From Aminipila sp963524205 (GTDB taxonomy: Bacteria > Bacillota > Clostridia > Peptostreptococcales > Anaerovoracaceae): 64,000 nt of DNA. This document shows positions 1 to 8,856 of this stretch, one piece after another. Below the pieces are notes generated by a model. That model was not told the DNA's origin and did not search any database. It was given only the letters and a program-made list of their open reading frames with translations. A program made the position numbers and the translations under genes. Location: the NCBI GenBank assembly GCA_963524205.1, contig CAURED010000012.1, forward strand, positions 43,584-107,583, in the 5' to 3' direction. Numbering within the stretch: the first letter of the stretch is position 1; every line of letters begins with the position of its first letter.

Positions 1-622
1 GTATTTTTATGGTGAAAAGTTTTTTCCTTTTAACGATATAAAATACATTTTCTACTCATCACAAGTACGCTTCCACAAAAATATACTAAGCTTAGTAAAA
101 GCGTACGAATATTTGCTGAAATCTGAAAAAATTACTTGTAAATTGTTTTTGACGGGTAATTATAATGAAAATACTGAACTAAGTAACTATATTGAATCTC
201 ACGGATTGCAAGATGATGTACTTTGCTTTTGTAATGTTGATAATCAAATGCTTGCTGCTCTTTATGCGTGTGCTGAACTGTCAGTTAATCCGACACTATA
301 TGAAGGTGGCTTTCCGTTCACTTTTTCAGAGGGAATGTCAGTTGGAACACCATCAATTATGAGTGACATACCACAAGTAAGGGAGTTTGTTGAGAATTGG
401 AATATCGATGATTGTATTTTTGATCCCTACGATTATAAGGACATAGCAGATAAAATAGTATATGGTTTGAATAATAGACAGAAATTATATCAGAAACAAA
501 AGCCATTGTATGAGATGCATTCTGAACGTACAAGTAGTGGAAGGGCCGGAGAAGAATATATTGAAGCATTTAAATATTTTATAGAACTTGACAAAAAAGA
601 AAAATTAACTTTAGATATATAA
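1..622 (+). CDS. Glycosyltransferase family 4, C-terminal part (5' end outside window)
   Basis: The reading frame is open from the window edge (frame 2), so the gene is cut and the first visible candidate start (TTG at 113) is not its real start. What remains is the GT-B C-terminal domain of a GT4 glycosyltransferase: a segment resembling the usual 'KNi..lv.Ay..l' strand-helix near the edge, then NPTLYEGGFPFTFSEG, the acidic donor-phosphate loop of this fold, followed by GTPSIMSDIPQVREFV. Such enzymes transfer a sugar from an NDP-sugar onto a growing lipid-linked glycan at the cytoplasmic face of the membrane. Context (galE, polymerase and sugar transferase downstream) fits surface-polysaccharide assembly. 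Donor and acceptor cannot be read from this part. Confidence 0.85.
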   Translation, partial: YFYGEKFFPFNDIKYIFYSSQVRFHKNILSLVKAYEYLLKSEKITCKLFLTGNYNENTELSNYIESHGLQDDVLCFCNVDNQMLAALYACAELSVNPTLYEGGFPFTFSEGMSVGTPSIMSDIPQVREFVENWNIDDCIFDPYDYKDIADKIVYGLNNRQKLYQKQKPLYEMHSERTSSGRAGEEYIEAFKYFIELDKKEKLTLDI

Positions 623-641
623 TAAAGAAAGAAGAATAGAC

Positions 642-1235
642 ATGATAAAACAGCCTAAGCGTGTTATTATAAAAAGCATATTATTTATGTTAATATTTGG
701 TTGCTTTTTATTTCCTGTTTTCGCAGAAAGCAAAACACCTGATTGTACTGTAAGCCTAATAAAATTTGACAATGTTGATTTATTACATTCTAAAATTAAC
801 GCACTTCTGTCTGTTAATTTTAGTTCAAATGAACTATATAATGAAAATGTGTTCATATCATATCATGTATATGATATGAAACAAAATGAAATACTGTTTG
901 AAGGGGAAAGATTACCTATACCACCCCCTAAAAATAAGACTTCTATCATAAATTTCACATCAGATTTGAAAAAATACCCAGAACTCAAAAAGTATGAAAA
1001 GTATGAAATAAAATTTGATGTGGTAGATCAAAAAAATTTATATTGGTTTTCGTTAAATCCTAATCTTGTTTTTAAAACAGATTCGATATCATTTAATTCA
1101 GATTTTGCTAAAAAAATCGTGATAACTTTTACATCATCAATAAAGAAGTCACCTATTATTTTTTCTATTAATTTATGCTTTTTGATACTATCAATAGTTT
1201 TGTATTTTTATATTAAAAAAAGATTAACTAATTAG
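642..1235 (+). CDS. Exported hypothetical protein with C-terminal membrane anchor
   Basis: 197 residues, family not recognised. Residues 1-28 form a signal-peptide-like start (basic head, hydrophobic core ending VFAES). The middle (about 30-165) is hydrophilic and looks like a beta-rich domain with alternating hydrophobic strands. Residues about 170-192 are a strongly hydrophobic helix followed by KKRLTN, so the protein is probably held in the membrane with its body outside. It starts 19 bp after the glycosyltransferase stop and is likely cotranscribed with it. The design resembles small accessory proteins of glycan clusters, for example ones with an immunoglobulin-like polymer-binding domain, but that is inference. 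Confidence 0.7.
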   Translation: MIKQPKRVIIKSILFMLIFGCFLFPVFAESKTPDCTVSLIKFDNVDLLHSKINALLSVNFSSNELYNENVFISYHVYDMKQNEILFEGERLPIPPPKNKTSIINFTSDLKKYPELKKYEKYEIKFDVVDQKNLYWFSLNPNLVFKTDSISFNSDFAKKIVITFTSSIKKSPIIFSINLCFLILSIVLYFYIKKRLTN

Positions 1236-1714
1236 TGGTAAGTGCAAACCATAGGCCCATACTATAACTGATGTGTTATGGCATAGATTTATATATTTTA
1301 TTTACTTCTATACAGACCAGCCATCTATTAGTAGCTTTATGTTGTGTGATATTATATACAGTATTAAGAGCAAAAGGGAACTTACATGGAGTCTAGAAAG
1401 ACTATTTTATGTAGGTCAGTACTGCTAATGTTTCATCTCTGGTATCTGTTGGGGCGTTAAGTGACGACTTTAAATGTGTAAGATAAGATTTTATATGCTT
1501 TCAGCTAAATAAAAAGAATATTTTATTTTTAGGGTTTCTGGGTGCAGAAACTCTTTTTGATATTTTGGATTTCAGCGAGTTATTGCACGTTGAAATGAAA
1601 ATTTATTGAGCGTGTAGTGACTTGTATTTGATATAAGTTGGGAATTTAGTTTGGACATACAGGGCTTATTTGCAGTGTGTGGTATGGCTGTCTGTGCAGG
1701 AATAAGTTACGGAT
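1236..1714. other. 479-bp intergenic stretch
   Basis: No convincing gene on either strand. It holds one intrinsic terminator (1532-1558) and otherwise AT-rich sequence with no clear sigma-A promoter. Given the polysaccharide genes on both sides it may be scar sequence from gene loss, but no gene fragment was recognised. Confidence 0.5.
1532..1558 (+). terminator. Intrinsic terminator
   Basis: A 9-bp stem (GGGTTTCTG paired with CAGAAACTC, one G-T pair) closes a GGTG loop and runs into CTTTTTG. It lies about 300 bp after the preceding gene and would end its transcript. Confidence 0.65.
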
Positions 1715-1732
1715 TTGGAAGGTTTGGAAATA

Positions 1733-1972
1733 ATGAATAGAGAAATTGTTGTGAAAAGGCCCTATAGGCATTTCAAAGGGAAGTTGTACTATGTTCACGA
1801 CATCGTGATGCATACGGAGACCCGAGAATGGATGGTATCTTATCAGGCCTTATATGAGCCTTACGGTATGTTTGTAAGACCACTGGATATGTTTGCAGAG
1901 GAGATTGATCCCAACAGGTCGGATAACATCACAAACCAGACTTATAGATTTGAACTTTATAATGGAGAATAA
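1733..1972 (+). CDS. DUF1653 family small protein
   Basis: 79 residues from the ATG at 1733. I chose that start over an in-frame TTG at 1715 because GGAAGG sits about 10 bases upstream of the ATG. The sequence matches the DUF1653 pattern throughout: Y-RHFKGKLYYV near the start, the HTETREW turn, VSYQALY, and MFVRPLDMFAEE. Family members are small cytoplasmic proteins with a compact SH3-like beta fold and no assigned function. No catalytic residues are evident. The gene stands alone, 63 bp before a lipoprotein gene, with which it may share a transcript. Confidence 0.85.
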   Translation: MNREIVVKRPYRHFKGKLYYVHDIVMHTETREWMVSYQALYEPYGMFVRPLDMFAEEIDPNRSDNITNQTYRFELYNGE

Positions 1973-2035
1973 GATATAGGGTGCTTATACTTCATTATGT
2001 AGAAATAAACTAATATTTATACCAGGGGGGAAAGT

Positions 2036-3385
2036 ATGAAAAGAAGAAGAGAGATTAGTAAATTATTAGTTATAGTGTTGGCTTGTGTTATGTTGATTAC
2101 TACAGCGTGTGTGAGATCACCCAGTGGAAGTGAAAAGGTTGAACTCTCACAGGATGAGCAGGCGAAGCTGGTTGCATTACTGGGGGATTTAAACAAAGAT
2201 GCGCCAGAGAAAGTTAAACAGGATGTAGGCGCATTATTACATAAAGCTGAGGGTTTAATGCAGGAGCGTGAGTCTAAAGGGGACTACCAAATGCCCGATG
2301 AGGAGTACAAGCTTTGGGAAAAGATTACTACATTACTGGATAAAGAAACCATAAGACAGTTTGGGGAGGACAATTATAAAACGGATAAGCCTGACCCAAA
2401 TTTAGACTATGGGAAAGATACTATGACAAACCTGAAAAAAACACTTTCAAAGCAAGACTGGGAAAAGCTAAATAAGCTTAGAAATGAATACTTTAAGTCT
2501 ACAGCCAATGAGGACGAAGAGTACGATGTAGATATTGTGACAGAGATAAAATGCATTGTAGGAAAATACAAGGGTCTGGATGCAGATGCAATTCAGTTGA
2601 ATCTGCTTGATGATAAGAATCAGAAAAATTTAGGGATATTTTGTATTACACCTGAATGTAAGGCAGTATATCAAGATGGCTCTAAGAATGGGTTAGACTC
2701 TCTTTCTAAAGGAGAACAGAAGAAACTAGAAAAAGACTGGAAGGCGGTTACAGATATTCTGCCAGAAGAATTATTTGCTAATTTTAAGTATTTTAAAGTT
2801 GGTGGTGACGGTGAATTGGGAACGTATGCTTATGTTATACCTGTAGATGATCAGGGTAAAACTTGGTGTATGACTGTAGATCCTGCCGATATAACGGATG
2901 ACGGGCTGTTCCCATATACCGTTGTTCATGAAATGTGCCACTATTTGACTTTAAATGAAAAACAGGTAGAGTATTACGGGGATAGTGATAAGTATTATCC
3001 TAAGGACAGGTATAGCGATTGGGAATGTGTGGCAAAAGAGAATTCTTATTTGCAGGCATATTATAAAGCCTTTTGGAAAGATATAATAAACGATTGGGCT
3101 ACAGATCCAGAGAATCCGTATTTTTATTATCGCCATCAGTCAGAGTTCGTGACGGGATATGCTGCAACGGAGTGTGCGGAGGACTTAGCGGAATGTTTCT
3201 GCGCCTACGTACTTTTAGATTCTGCTGATACCCCGGCCATTCAGGCTAAATTTGATTTTTTTGACAGTTATCCGGAATTAAGGCAGCTAAAGAAAGAGAT
3301 TTTGAAGAAAGTAAAAGACAATGGTGTTTATGTTAATCCAGAAATCGAGCCAGAGGACGAAGGAATTTTTGAAGATGCCGCATAG
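2036..3385 (+). CDS. Lipoprotein with HExxH zinc-metallopeptidase motif
   Basis: 449 residues, ribosome site AGGGGGGAAAG directly upstream. Residues 1-25 are a lipoprotein signal peptide ending in the lipobox ITTAC, so Cys25 would be lipidated and the protein placed outside the membrane. The acidic, helical region 35-250 has no recognised family. HEMCHYLTLNE places H298, E299 and H302 as a gluzincin-type HExxH site; a downstream EDLAE (E382-E386) is a good candidate for the third zinc ligand helix. The catalytic pattern therefore looks complete. Substrate is unknown; extracellular protein or peptide cleavage is inferred from motif and location only. It precedes galE by 26 bp and may be cotranscribed. 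Confidence 0.75.
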   Translation: MKRRREISKLLVIVLACVMLITTACVRSPSGSEKVELSQDEQAKLVALLGDLNKDAPEKVKQDVGALLHKAEGLMQERESKGDYQMPDEEYKLWEKITTLLDKETIRQFGEDNYKTDKPDPNLDYGKDTMTNLKKTLSKQDWEKLNKLRNEYFKSTANEDEEYDVDIVTEIKCIVGKYKGLDADAIQLNLLDDKNQKNLGIFCITPECKAVYQDGSKNGLDSLSKGEQKKLEKDWKAVTDILPEELFANFKYFKVGGDGELGTYAYVIPVDDQGKTWCMTVDPADITDDGLFPYTVVHEMCHYLTLNEKQVEYYGDSDKYYPKDRYSDWECVAKENSYLQAYYKAFWKDIINDWATDPENPYFYYRHQSEFVTGYAATECAEDLAECFCAYVLLDSADTPAIQAKFDFFDSYPELRQLKKEILKKVKDNGVYVNPEIEPEDEGIFEDAA

Positions 3386-3411
3386 TAGAAAGTTTGTAGG
3401 AGAATAATTTT

Positions 3412-4470
3412 ATGAAGATTTTAGTTACAGGCGGAGCAGGGTACATTGGCAGTCATACTGTCCATGCTTTGCAGGGAAAAGGTTATGAGGTTGTAGTTTA
3501 TGACAATCTTTCTACAGGTCATGAATGGGCAGTGAAAGATTGCAAATTGGAAATAGGCGATATATCTGATATACAGCGGTTAGAGGGTGTTTTTGACAAA
3601 CATAAAGTGGATGCAGTAGTGCACTTTGCAGCCAGTTCTTTAGTAGGAGAATCGGTAAGTAACCCAGCCAAGTATTATGAGAATAATGTAGTAGGAAGTA
3701 AACGACTTTTTGATGTAATGCTTTCAAAAAACGTTAATAAATTAGTATTTTCTTCTACTTGTGCTACTTATGGATTGCCAGAGATTGTGCCTATTACAGA
3801 GAAAGAAAAACAATATCCGATTAATTCTTATGGGTGGACGAAGTTTATGATTGAGAGGATTATGCAGGATTATGGCCAAGCTTATGGGCTGAATTCTACA
3901 GCACTGAGATATTTCAATGCGGCAGGTGCTGCCTATGAAGCTGGATTAGGTGAAGCCCATAATCCAGAATCCCATGTGATTCCACTAATACTTGAAACGA
4001 TTACGGGAAAAAGAGAAGGATTTTCTTTGTTTGGTCAGGATTATGATACGGCAGACGGAAGTTGTATAAGAGACTATATTCATGTGAAGGATTTGGCTAG
4101 TGCGCATGTGATGGCTCTTGAAAGACTGATTGGAAGCGACTCTTTAGAGGGAGGAACGGTTAAGGGTCAGCCGGAAAGACAGAGCGGTTTTGATTGTTTC
4201 AACTTAGGAACAGGAGAGGGTGTTTCTGTTTTAGGATTGATTTCTGCGGTGGAAAAGATTACTGGAAAAAAGGTACCAGTTAAAGTTTGTGAACGCAGAG
4301 AAGGAGATCCACCAGTACTTGTGGCAGACAATAGTAAGGCGGTTAATAGCTTGGGATGGAATCCTATGCATTCAGATATAGAAAACATCGTTCAAAGTGC
4401 TTTTAAATGGGAATTGATGAAAGCCTTTTGCGCAGATGGAGCTGATCAAATTGGAAATAGGATTCTGTGA
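3412..4470 (+). CDS. galE: UDP-glucose 4-epimerase
   Basis: Interconverts UDP-glucose and UDP-galactose (often also the N-acetyl forms), supplying galactose donors for glycans. 352 residues, slightly longer than the usual 330-340. The extended-SDR layout is complete: Rossmann motif TGGAGYIGSH (G7, G10, G13), DNLSTGH for NAD, FSSTCATYG with the catalytic Ser/Thr, YGWTK with Y140 and K144, ALRYFNAAGA, and RDYIHVKDLA. The tail FCADGADQIGNRIL is an extension beyond the core fold. Its position among glycosyltransferase, polymerase and sugar transferase genes points to exopolysaccharide precursor supply rather than only Leloir metabolism. Confidence 0.95.
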   Translation: MKILVTGGAGYIGSHTVHALQGKGYEVVVYDNLSTGHEWAVKDCKLEIGDISDIQRLEGVFDKHKVDAVVHFAASSLVGESVSNPAKYYENNVVGSKRLFDVMLSKNVNKLVFSSTCATYGLPEIVPITEKEKQYPINSYGWTKFMIERIMQDYGQAYGLNSTALRYFNAAGAAYEAGLGEAHNPESHVIPLILETITGKREGFSLFGQDYDTADGSCIRDYIHVKDLASAHVMALERLIGSDSLEGGTVKGQPERQSGFDCFNLGTGEGVSVLGLISAVEKITGKKVPVKVCERREGDPPVLVADNSKAVNSLGWNPMHSDIENIVQSAFKWELMKAFCADGADQIGNRIL

Positions 4471-4524
4471 TATTCTTAGATATTCTAAGAATAGATTTAA
4501 ATTATAAATTTGTTGTTATAAACA

Positions 4525-4567
4525 AGAGCCTCAGACATGCTATGCATCCCTGAGGCCCTTATTTGAT
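4525..4567. terminator. Bidirectional terminator between convergent genes
   Basis: AGAGCCTCAG (4525-4534) pairs with CTGAGGCCCT (4550-4559) with one mismatch, around a loop that is itself partly palindromic. It is followed on the plus strand by a T-rich tail and lies between the 3' ends of galE and the minus-strand gene ending at 4570. Confidence 0.7.
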
Positions 4568-4569
4568 TT

Positions 4570-5649
4570 TTAACGGATGTTTACAGCTTTAATTAAGATT
4601 GACATCGTCCCATCTTCATTCATGATAAATTCTATTTTTTTCTGATTTTCAAGATAGTCTACGGGCAGGCTTATTTCAATGCCTGTATCTGTTGTTATCT
4701 TTTGTTTTCTGGCCACTGTTTTTTCAATCTCAGAAGTTACTTCAAAAGCACGTCCTGAAATGCCTTTCTGAGCTACTTCATCTTTATATCGCTGCTGAGC
4801 AGAGGAATTACCATCGAATACGGAATTCGTTATTCGGTCTATTTCTACGATACTGCTTTCATCTACGCAGGTTTTTAGTTCGGTTTTTAATTGGGAAACC
4901 TTTAAAGGGTCATCCCCGTAATATTCTTTTATAACTTTTTCAGCAGCTTTTTCTACAATCTTTACTTTCGTCTTTGGAGAAAGATCAGTGGTCACATTTA
5001 GTATCCGGTTGGATAGATAGAATTCCTTTGCTCCGTTTATTTCATATTTCTTTTCTTTAATCATTACGCTGAAATCATCTAATCTTATGAATACAAATTC
5101 ATCTAATTTTTGATTTTCGTTTGCAATAGTTGCATTCTGTTGTACGATTCCTGTTTCTTTCTCATCTTCCACCATGGCGAAGTGGTGTATGTAAGATTGT
5201 TTATAGTTAAATTTCAATAGGCCAAAGTATATGCCATTATCATACTTAAAGTGGCACATAAGAACATCTGCAGCAGGAATGCCAGGGTTTGTCACAGCTA
5301 TGTCAAATATGTTTTGTGCAAGCTGCTGAGAAACTATAATAAAGTTTGAAGGCTCTAGATTACTGATGGCATACTTGAATCCTTCTGTATCAAAGTTGTC
5401 AGTCACCGCCACAGCATCAGTTGCCAGACCAGGTTCCACCATGTGAATGGTGTCCTCTACATCAAAGGAACCACCTTTTTTAAAGCCGCCTTTCTTGATA
5501 TCTCCATCTTCCATAGCTCTGGCAATATGAGATTTTAAGAACTCATCTGCCTGCGGGTTGAAGGTCATTAATTTATCCGCAAGCACCGGTGCATCAATAC
5601 TTGTATCTAATATATGTAAAATAGCCTTATCTATAATAATATCATTCAT
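4570..5649 (-). CDS. Nucleoid-associated protein, NdpA/YejK-like (NA37 family)
   Basis: 359 residues starting MNDIIIDKAILHILD, the characteristic opening of Firmicutes members of the 37-kDa nucleoid-associated protein family. Further family-like stretches are LADKLMTFNP, the YFGLLKFNYKQSY block and a C-terminal region ending in short beta strands. The E. coli relative YejK sits on the nucleoid; the role in Firmicutes is poorly defined and has been linked to mobile elements in some genomes. No DNA-binding motif is obvious. AGGAGG lies 11 bases before the ATG. The gene is monocistronic with its own promoter and a shared terminator. Confidence 0.8.
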   Translation of the reverse strand: MNDIIIDKAILHILDTSIDAPVLADKLMTFNPQADEFLKSHIARAMEDGDIKKGGFKKGGSFDVEDTIHMVEPGLATDAVAVTDNFDTEGFKYAISNLEPSNFIIVSQQLAQNIFDIAVTNPGIPAADVLMCHFKYDNGIYFGLLKFNYKQSYIHHFAMVEDEKETGIVQQNATIANENQKLDEFVFIRLDDFSVMIKEKKYEINGAKEFYLSNRILNVTTDLSPKTKVKIVEKAAEKVIKEYYGDDPLKVSQLKTELKTCVDESSIVEIDRITNSVFDGNSSAQQRYKDEVAQKGISGRAFEVTSEIEKTVARKQKITTDTGIEISLPVDYLENQKKIEFIMNEDGTMSILIKAVNIR

Positions 5650-5698
5650 TTTTTTCTTAACCTCCTGATTATGGCGAGCTGTAAAACATTCATTTGCT

Positions 5699-5704
5699 AT
5701 TATA
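5699..5704 (-). promoter_or_regulatory. Extended -10 promoter of the nucleoid-associated gene
   Basis: Read on the minus strand, TGG-TATAAT gives an extended -10 about 50 bases upstream of the start at 5649. A small CCAC/GTGG palindrome overlaps its upstream edge. No good -35 is visible. Confidence 0.55.
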
Positions 5705-5774
5705 CCACAATAGTGGAATAGTATTGAAATCTATATTTAAGTTTCGTAAAAAAGATATTTACAAGTTAATTTCA

Positions 5775-5806
5775 AAAATAAAATACGGATGGGCAAGCCC
5801 ATCCGT
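5775..5806 (-). terminator. Terminator of the polymerase gene
   Basis: A perfect 10-bp stem, ACGGATGGGC (5785-5794) with GCCCATCCGT (5797-5806), two-base loop. On the minus strand it runs into ATTTTATTTTTG. It closes the two-gene unit 10236-5849. Confidence 0.8.
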
Positions 5807-5848
5807 GCATTTATAGATACATTCAAATCCAGCAATTCTTTCTAATAC

Positions 5849-8827
5849 TTATCTCTTAATTGTAACCTTTGTCATCTGGCCTCCCGTAGGGAAGCTGATT
5901 GTAATCTTTTCAGTGCTGGCTTGAATAGCTTGAATATTTTTTGCTTCATCTGCTTGAACCGCACCCTTCACATTAACCTTAGCAAAAGCACCACTTTCAT
6001 CATATTGAACAGTTAGTGGCTGTCCATTAACGGCTATGGTTATATCTCTAGGAGCAGCAATTCCATTTAGGCCTGTTAAACCAGCTAATCTTACAGTGTA
6101 CTCTCCCCCTCTTACACAATAAGTTTTCAATTCTATAGTAGTACCTGTGGCAGCTTTCATGTTTCCATCAAAACCACTTCCCATAGTAGTGGTAGTAGAA
6201 TCAGTATCAGCAGAGTCGGTTTCCTTTGTAGGTGAAGTTTGCCCCCAAACAGTACTGCCTGATAAAACAGAGATATTATCTGGTATTTTGTCATTGTTAG
6301 CATCTACTGCATATTTAGAATTAAACATTGTGTTTGAAAAAACATCTATTGCCTGGATAAGTCCTGCTTTATCCAGAGGTTCAATACCAAGAAGCTTTCC
6401 AATTAGAACCACATTTCCCGCATCCATCATAACATCATCAAGGTAAGTGGCATTTCGTTCCTGTAAGTCCCTATAGTACCCGAGAATACCCTCAATATAG
6501 TAATCTTTGTTCTTAAATAAATGAAGTAGAACGGGTATAGGATCTTCTCTGTTTGTATCAATAGCCGAATCAAATACTTCAAATAAGCGATTCCACATAA
6601 CTGGAGAAGCTTTGCCAGCTTGGACTGCAATGGCAGCCGTTTTAAATAGTTTATCATCTTGCTCGGTATTGAAATAGTAAGGAAGTACATAATTTAATAC
6701 TGCATCGGCATTATTAGTTAACTCACTAGCAAATTTATTTGCCTGGTCAAAATTTTCTTTAAGACCATAAGTGGTGGCAGTGACAAGATATGTTACTTTA
6801 TAATCGTCACTTTCAAATTTATCAATTTTAGTCAGACTTGCAATTTGATCCATGGTGCAGTTTCCGGAGGCGGCTTTGTAGTGCGCGTAAAGATTCAGCC
6901 CAACGAGAATAGTCATTAAAAGAGTAACAGCAATAACAACTATTCTTGAAACCATTGCACCAGTAACAACTGGTTTGCCTTCTGAGGTATCAAAAACTTC
7001 ATCTACAAAAAACTTAGAATCCACAACAACCAACAGCGCCATAATTCCAAAAGCGATTAGCAGGAAAGGCCCAGCGGACCAGGTCAGATCGGTAACAGCC
7101 TGACCGAATATCTGGAACATACATGCAGCCATAACAGGAAGAGCAAAAGCACCAGCATTTTTATAGTTATCAGCTTTGCTGCGTTTAAACAGCTTAACAA
7201 CAGACGCAATACATAAAACTAATATAGCCATAAATAATGCAAAACCAATGATACCAAGGTCGCAAAGAGTCTGAATATAATGGTTATGGACATATTTTGT
7301 TTCATAATAGAAATTTTGAACAGAAGCAACTCCTTCTTCGTATCCACTTAAACCTTTACCTATGATAGGGCTTTGTTTAAATAATTTCATACCATCTTGG
7401 AAGAATACCATACGCTGCACAGAGTTTTCGTTGGCACCAAGGTCCTGAATACGGTTCGCTGCAATAGCAGGGAGTAGTTTGTAGTCCAGCTTAATCATTC
7501 CTGTTTTATTATTTGAATCAGTATTACTATTAATAGGCGTATAAGCTACTTTTTGAATAGTATTTCCATTAGCACTACCCATAAAATATAGCTTAACAAT
7601 TTCCGAATCATCAGGTACAGTAAACGCAGCATCCCGTAGAAGACCATTATAAAGCTCTGTAGAAGTATGCACCTTAAGGTCTGTCATATTTTCTGTAATA
7701 ATTCTAACAGTAGGGGCTTCACTAAGGTCATCTTTAGGTCCATTTGAATCAGCAGTAACATTTAATGTATATTCTCCTGGGTCAAGGTAAGCAGCACGCA
7801 TGACAGTTTCATTAGCAGCTAAAGGTAAAGGCCCGGTAATATTTATTGCTGCTATAATATAGACAATAATTAAAACTGCTATTATAACGCCTGCAGTTAC
7901 GCTACCCTTTGGATTGGAAGCAAGTTTATCTGTAATAGGCTGGCGGACATAGCTGTCTGCAACCCAAAGTATTCCTGCATTTAAAATGATAGCAAGTAGA
8001 GGAATCATAGGTGAAGAACCTAAAGTAATCAGTGAAATACCAGTGAATACTAAAGTAATAACTGCTGTTTCTACCATCAGTATAAAAGTTGAAAGTCGTT
8101 GCTCTTTTTTACTTGAAGCAATCATAAGAATGCAGGCGATAAAGAACATAAACAAGGAACCTAAACTGAATAGTAAAACATAGGATAATGAATTCACAGC
8201 TAAAAGAATTAATGAACCAGCATGTGCTTTCTTAGAATCACTATTAATAACAAGTGAAAGCGAAAGTAGGATACCTAATGCCATAAAGCCAGCAGTTGTG
8301 TTGGCATTAGCAAATATACTGGTAATACGGATGCCATTTTCAAAAACACCCCAATATGTCATGCTGTCTGTGAACAATCCCATAAAAGCCTTAAAGATTG
8401 TTGCAATAGGTCCATTGGAGGCTGCGTCAATAGAAACAATGCCAAAGAAAGCAGTTGTTATTGCCATAATCCTAGAAACAATATTAAAGCTCTTTTTTGT
8501 TGGTTTAGTAAATACAAGTACTGTAAAAAATACTGCAGCTGCTGCGATTAATTTAGTAAACTCAAATAAAGCTAATTTAGGGGCATCTGCATAGAAAATG
8601 GAAATTCCATTCCAGATAAGGTAGCTAATAATAGCGATAAACAGCGGTGTTGTGTAACCTTTAAATACATATTTCACTTTTGGTGTAAACATGAGCACCA
8701 ATATTACAATTAAACCTATAAATGCGGTCCACTTCTGAACCATCAAGTCAAAGGAACCCATCATTGCAGTAGCAAGTATAAGAAGTACTGTGAATACTGC
8801 AGGCCCATACATTAATTTTTTTGTCAT
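5849..8827 (-). CDS. O-antigen ligase / polysaccharide polymerase family membrane protein
   Basis: 992 residues. The N-terminal half has about a dozen hydrophobic segments (for example around 10-45, 55-75, 85-105, 175-235, 245-330). The Wzy_C/WaaL region is recognisable near 460-560: MKLFKQSPIIGKGLSGYEEG, then KYVHNHYIQTLCDLGIIGF, the conserved periplasmic loop with its His and Tyr. After a further membrane segment near 650 there is a long extracellular C-terminal part (about 670-992) with helical repeat character and a Ser/Thr-rich linker (TDSADTDSTTTT). It probably polymerises or transfers lipid-linked repeat units outside the membrane. It follows the sugar transferase gene by 29 bp with a GGAGG site, so the two are one transcript. 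Confidence 0.85.
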   Translation of the reverse strand: MTKKLMYGPAVFTVLLILATAMMGSFDLMVQKWTAFIGLIVILVLMFTPKVKYVFKGYTTPLFIAIISYLIWNGISIFYADAPKLALFEFTKLIAAAAVFFTVLVFTKPTKKSFNIVSRIMAITTAFFGIVSIDAASNGPIATIFKAFMGLFTDSMTYWGVFENGIRITSIFANANTTAGFMALGILLSLSLVINSDSKKAHAGSLILLAVNSLSYVLLFSLGSLFMFFIACILMIASSKKEQRLSTFILMVETAVITLVFTGISLITLGSSPMIPLLAIILNAGILWVADSYVRQPITDKLASNPKGSVTAGVIIAVLIIVYIIAAINITGPLPLAANETVMRAAYLDPGEYTLNVTADSNGPKDDLSEAPTVRIITENMTDLKVHTSTELYNGLLRDAAFTVPDDSEIVKLYFMGSANGNTIQKVAYTPINSNTDSNNKTGMIKLDYKLLPAIAANRIQDLGANENSVQRMVFFQDGMKLFKQSPIIGKGLSGYEEGVASVQNFYYETKYVHNHYIQTLCDLGIIGFALFMAILVLCIASVVKLFKRSKADNYKNAGAFALPVMAACMFQIFGQAVTDLTWSAGPFLLIAFGIMALLVVVDSKFFVDEVFDTSEGKPVVTGAMVSRIVVIAVTLLMTILVGLNLYAHYKAASGNCTMDQIASLTKIDKFESDDYKVTYLVTATTYGLKENFDQANKFASELTNNADAVLNYVLPYYFNTEQDDKLFKTAAIAVQAGKASPVMWNRLFEVFDSAIDTNREDPIPVLLHLFKNKDYYIEGILGYYRDLQERNATYLDDVMMDAGNVVLIGKLLGIEPLDKAGLIQAIDVFSNTMFNSKYAVDANNDKIPDNISVLSGSTVWGQTSPTKETDSADTDSTTTTMGSGFDGNMKAATGTTIELKTYCVRGGEYTVRLAGLTGLNGIAAPRDITIAVNGQPLTVQYDESGAFAKVNVKGAVQADEAKNIQAIQASTEKITISFPTGGQMTKVTIKR

Positions 8828-8856
8828 TTCAATTCTTTCCTCCGTTTTTTATTAAT

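Noticed and set aside
6147..6446. Plus-strand reading frames opposite the polymerase gene
   Set aside because: Antisense shadows of a long, well-supported coding sequence, without ribosome sites.
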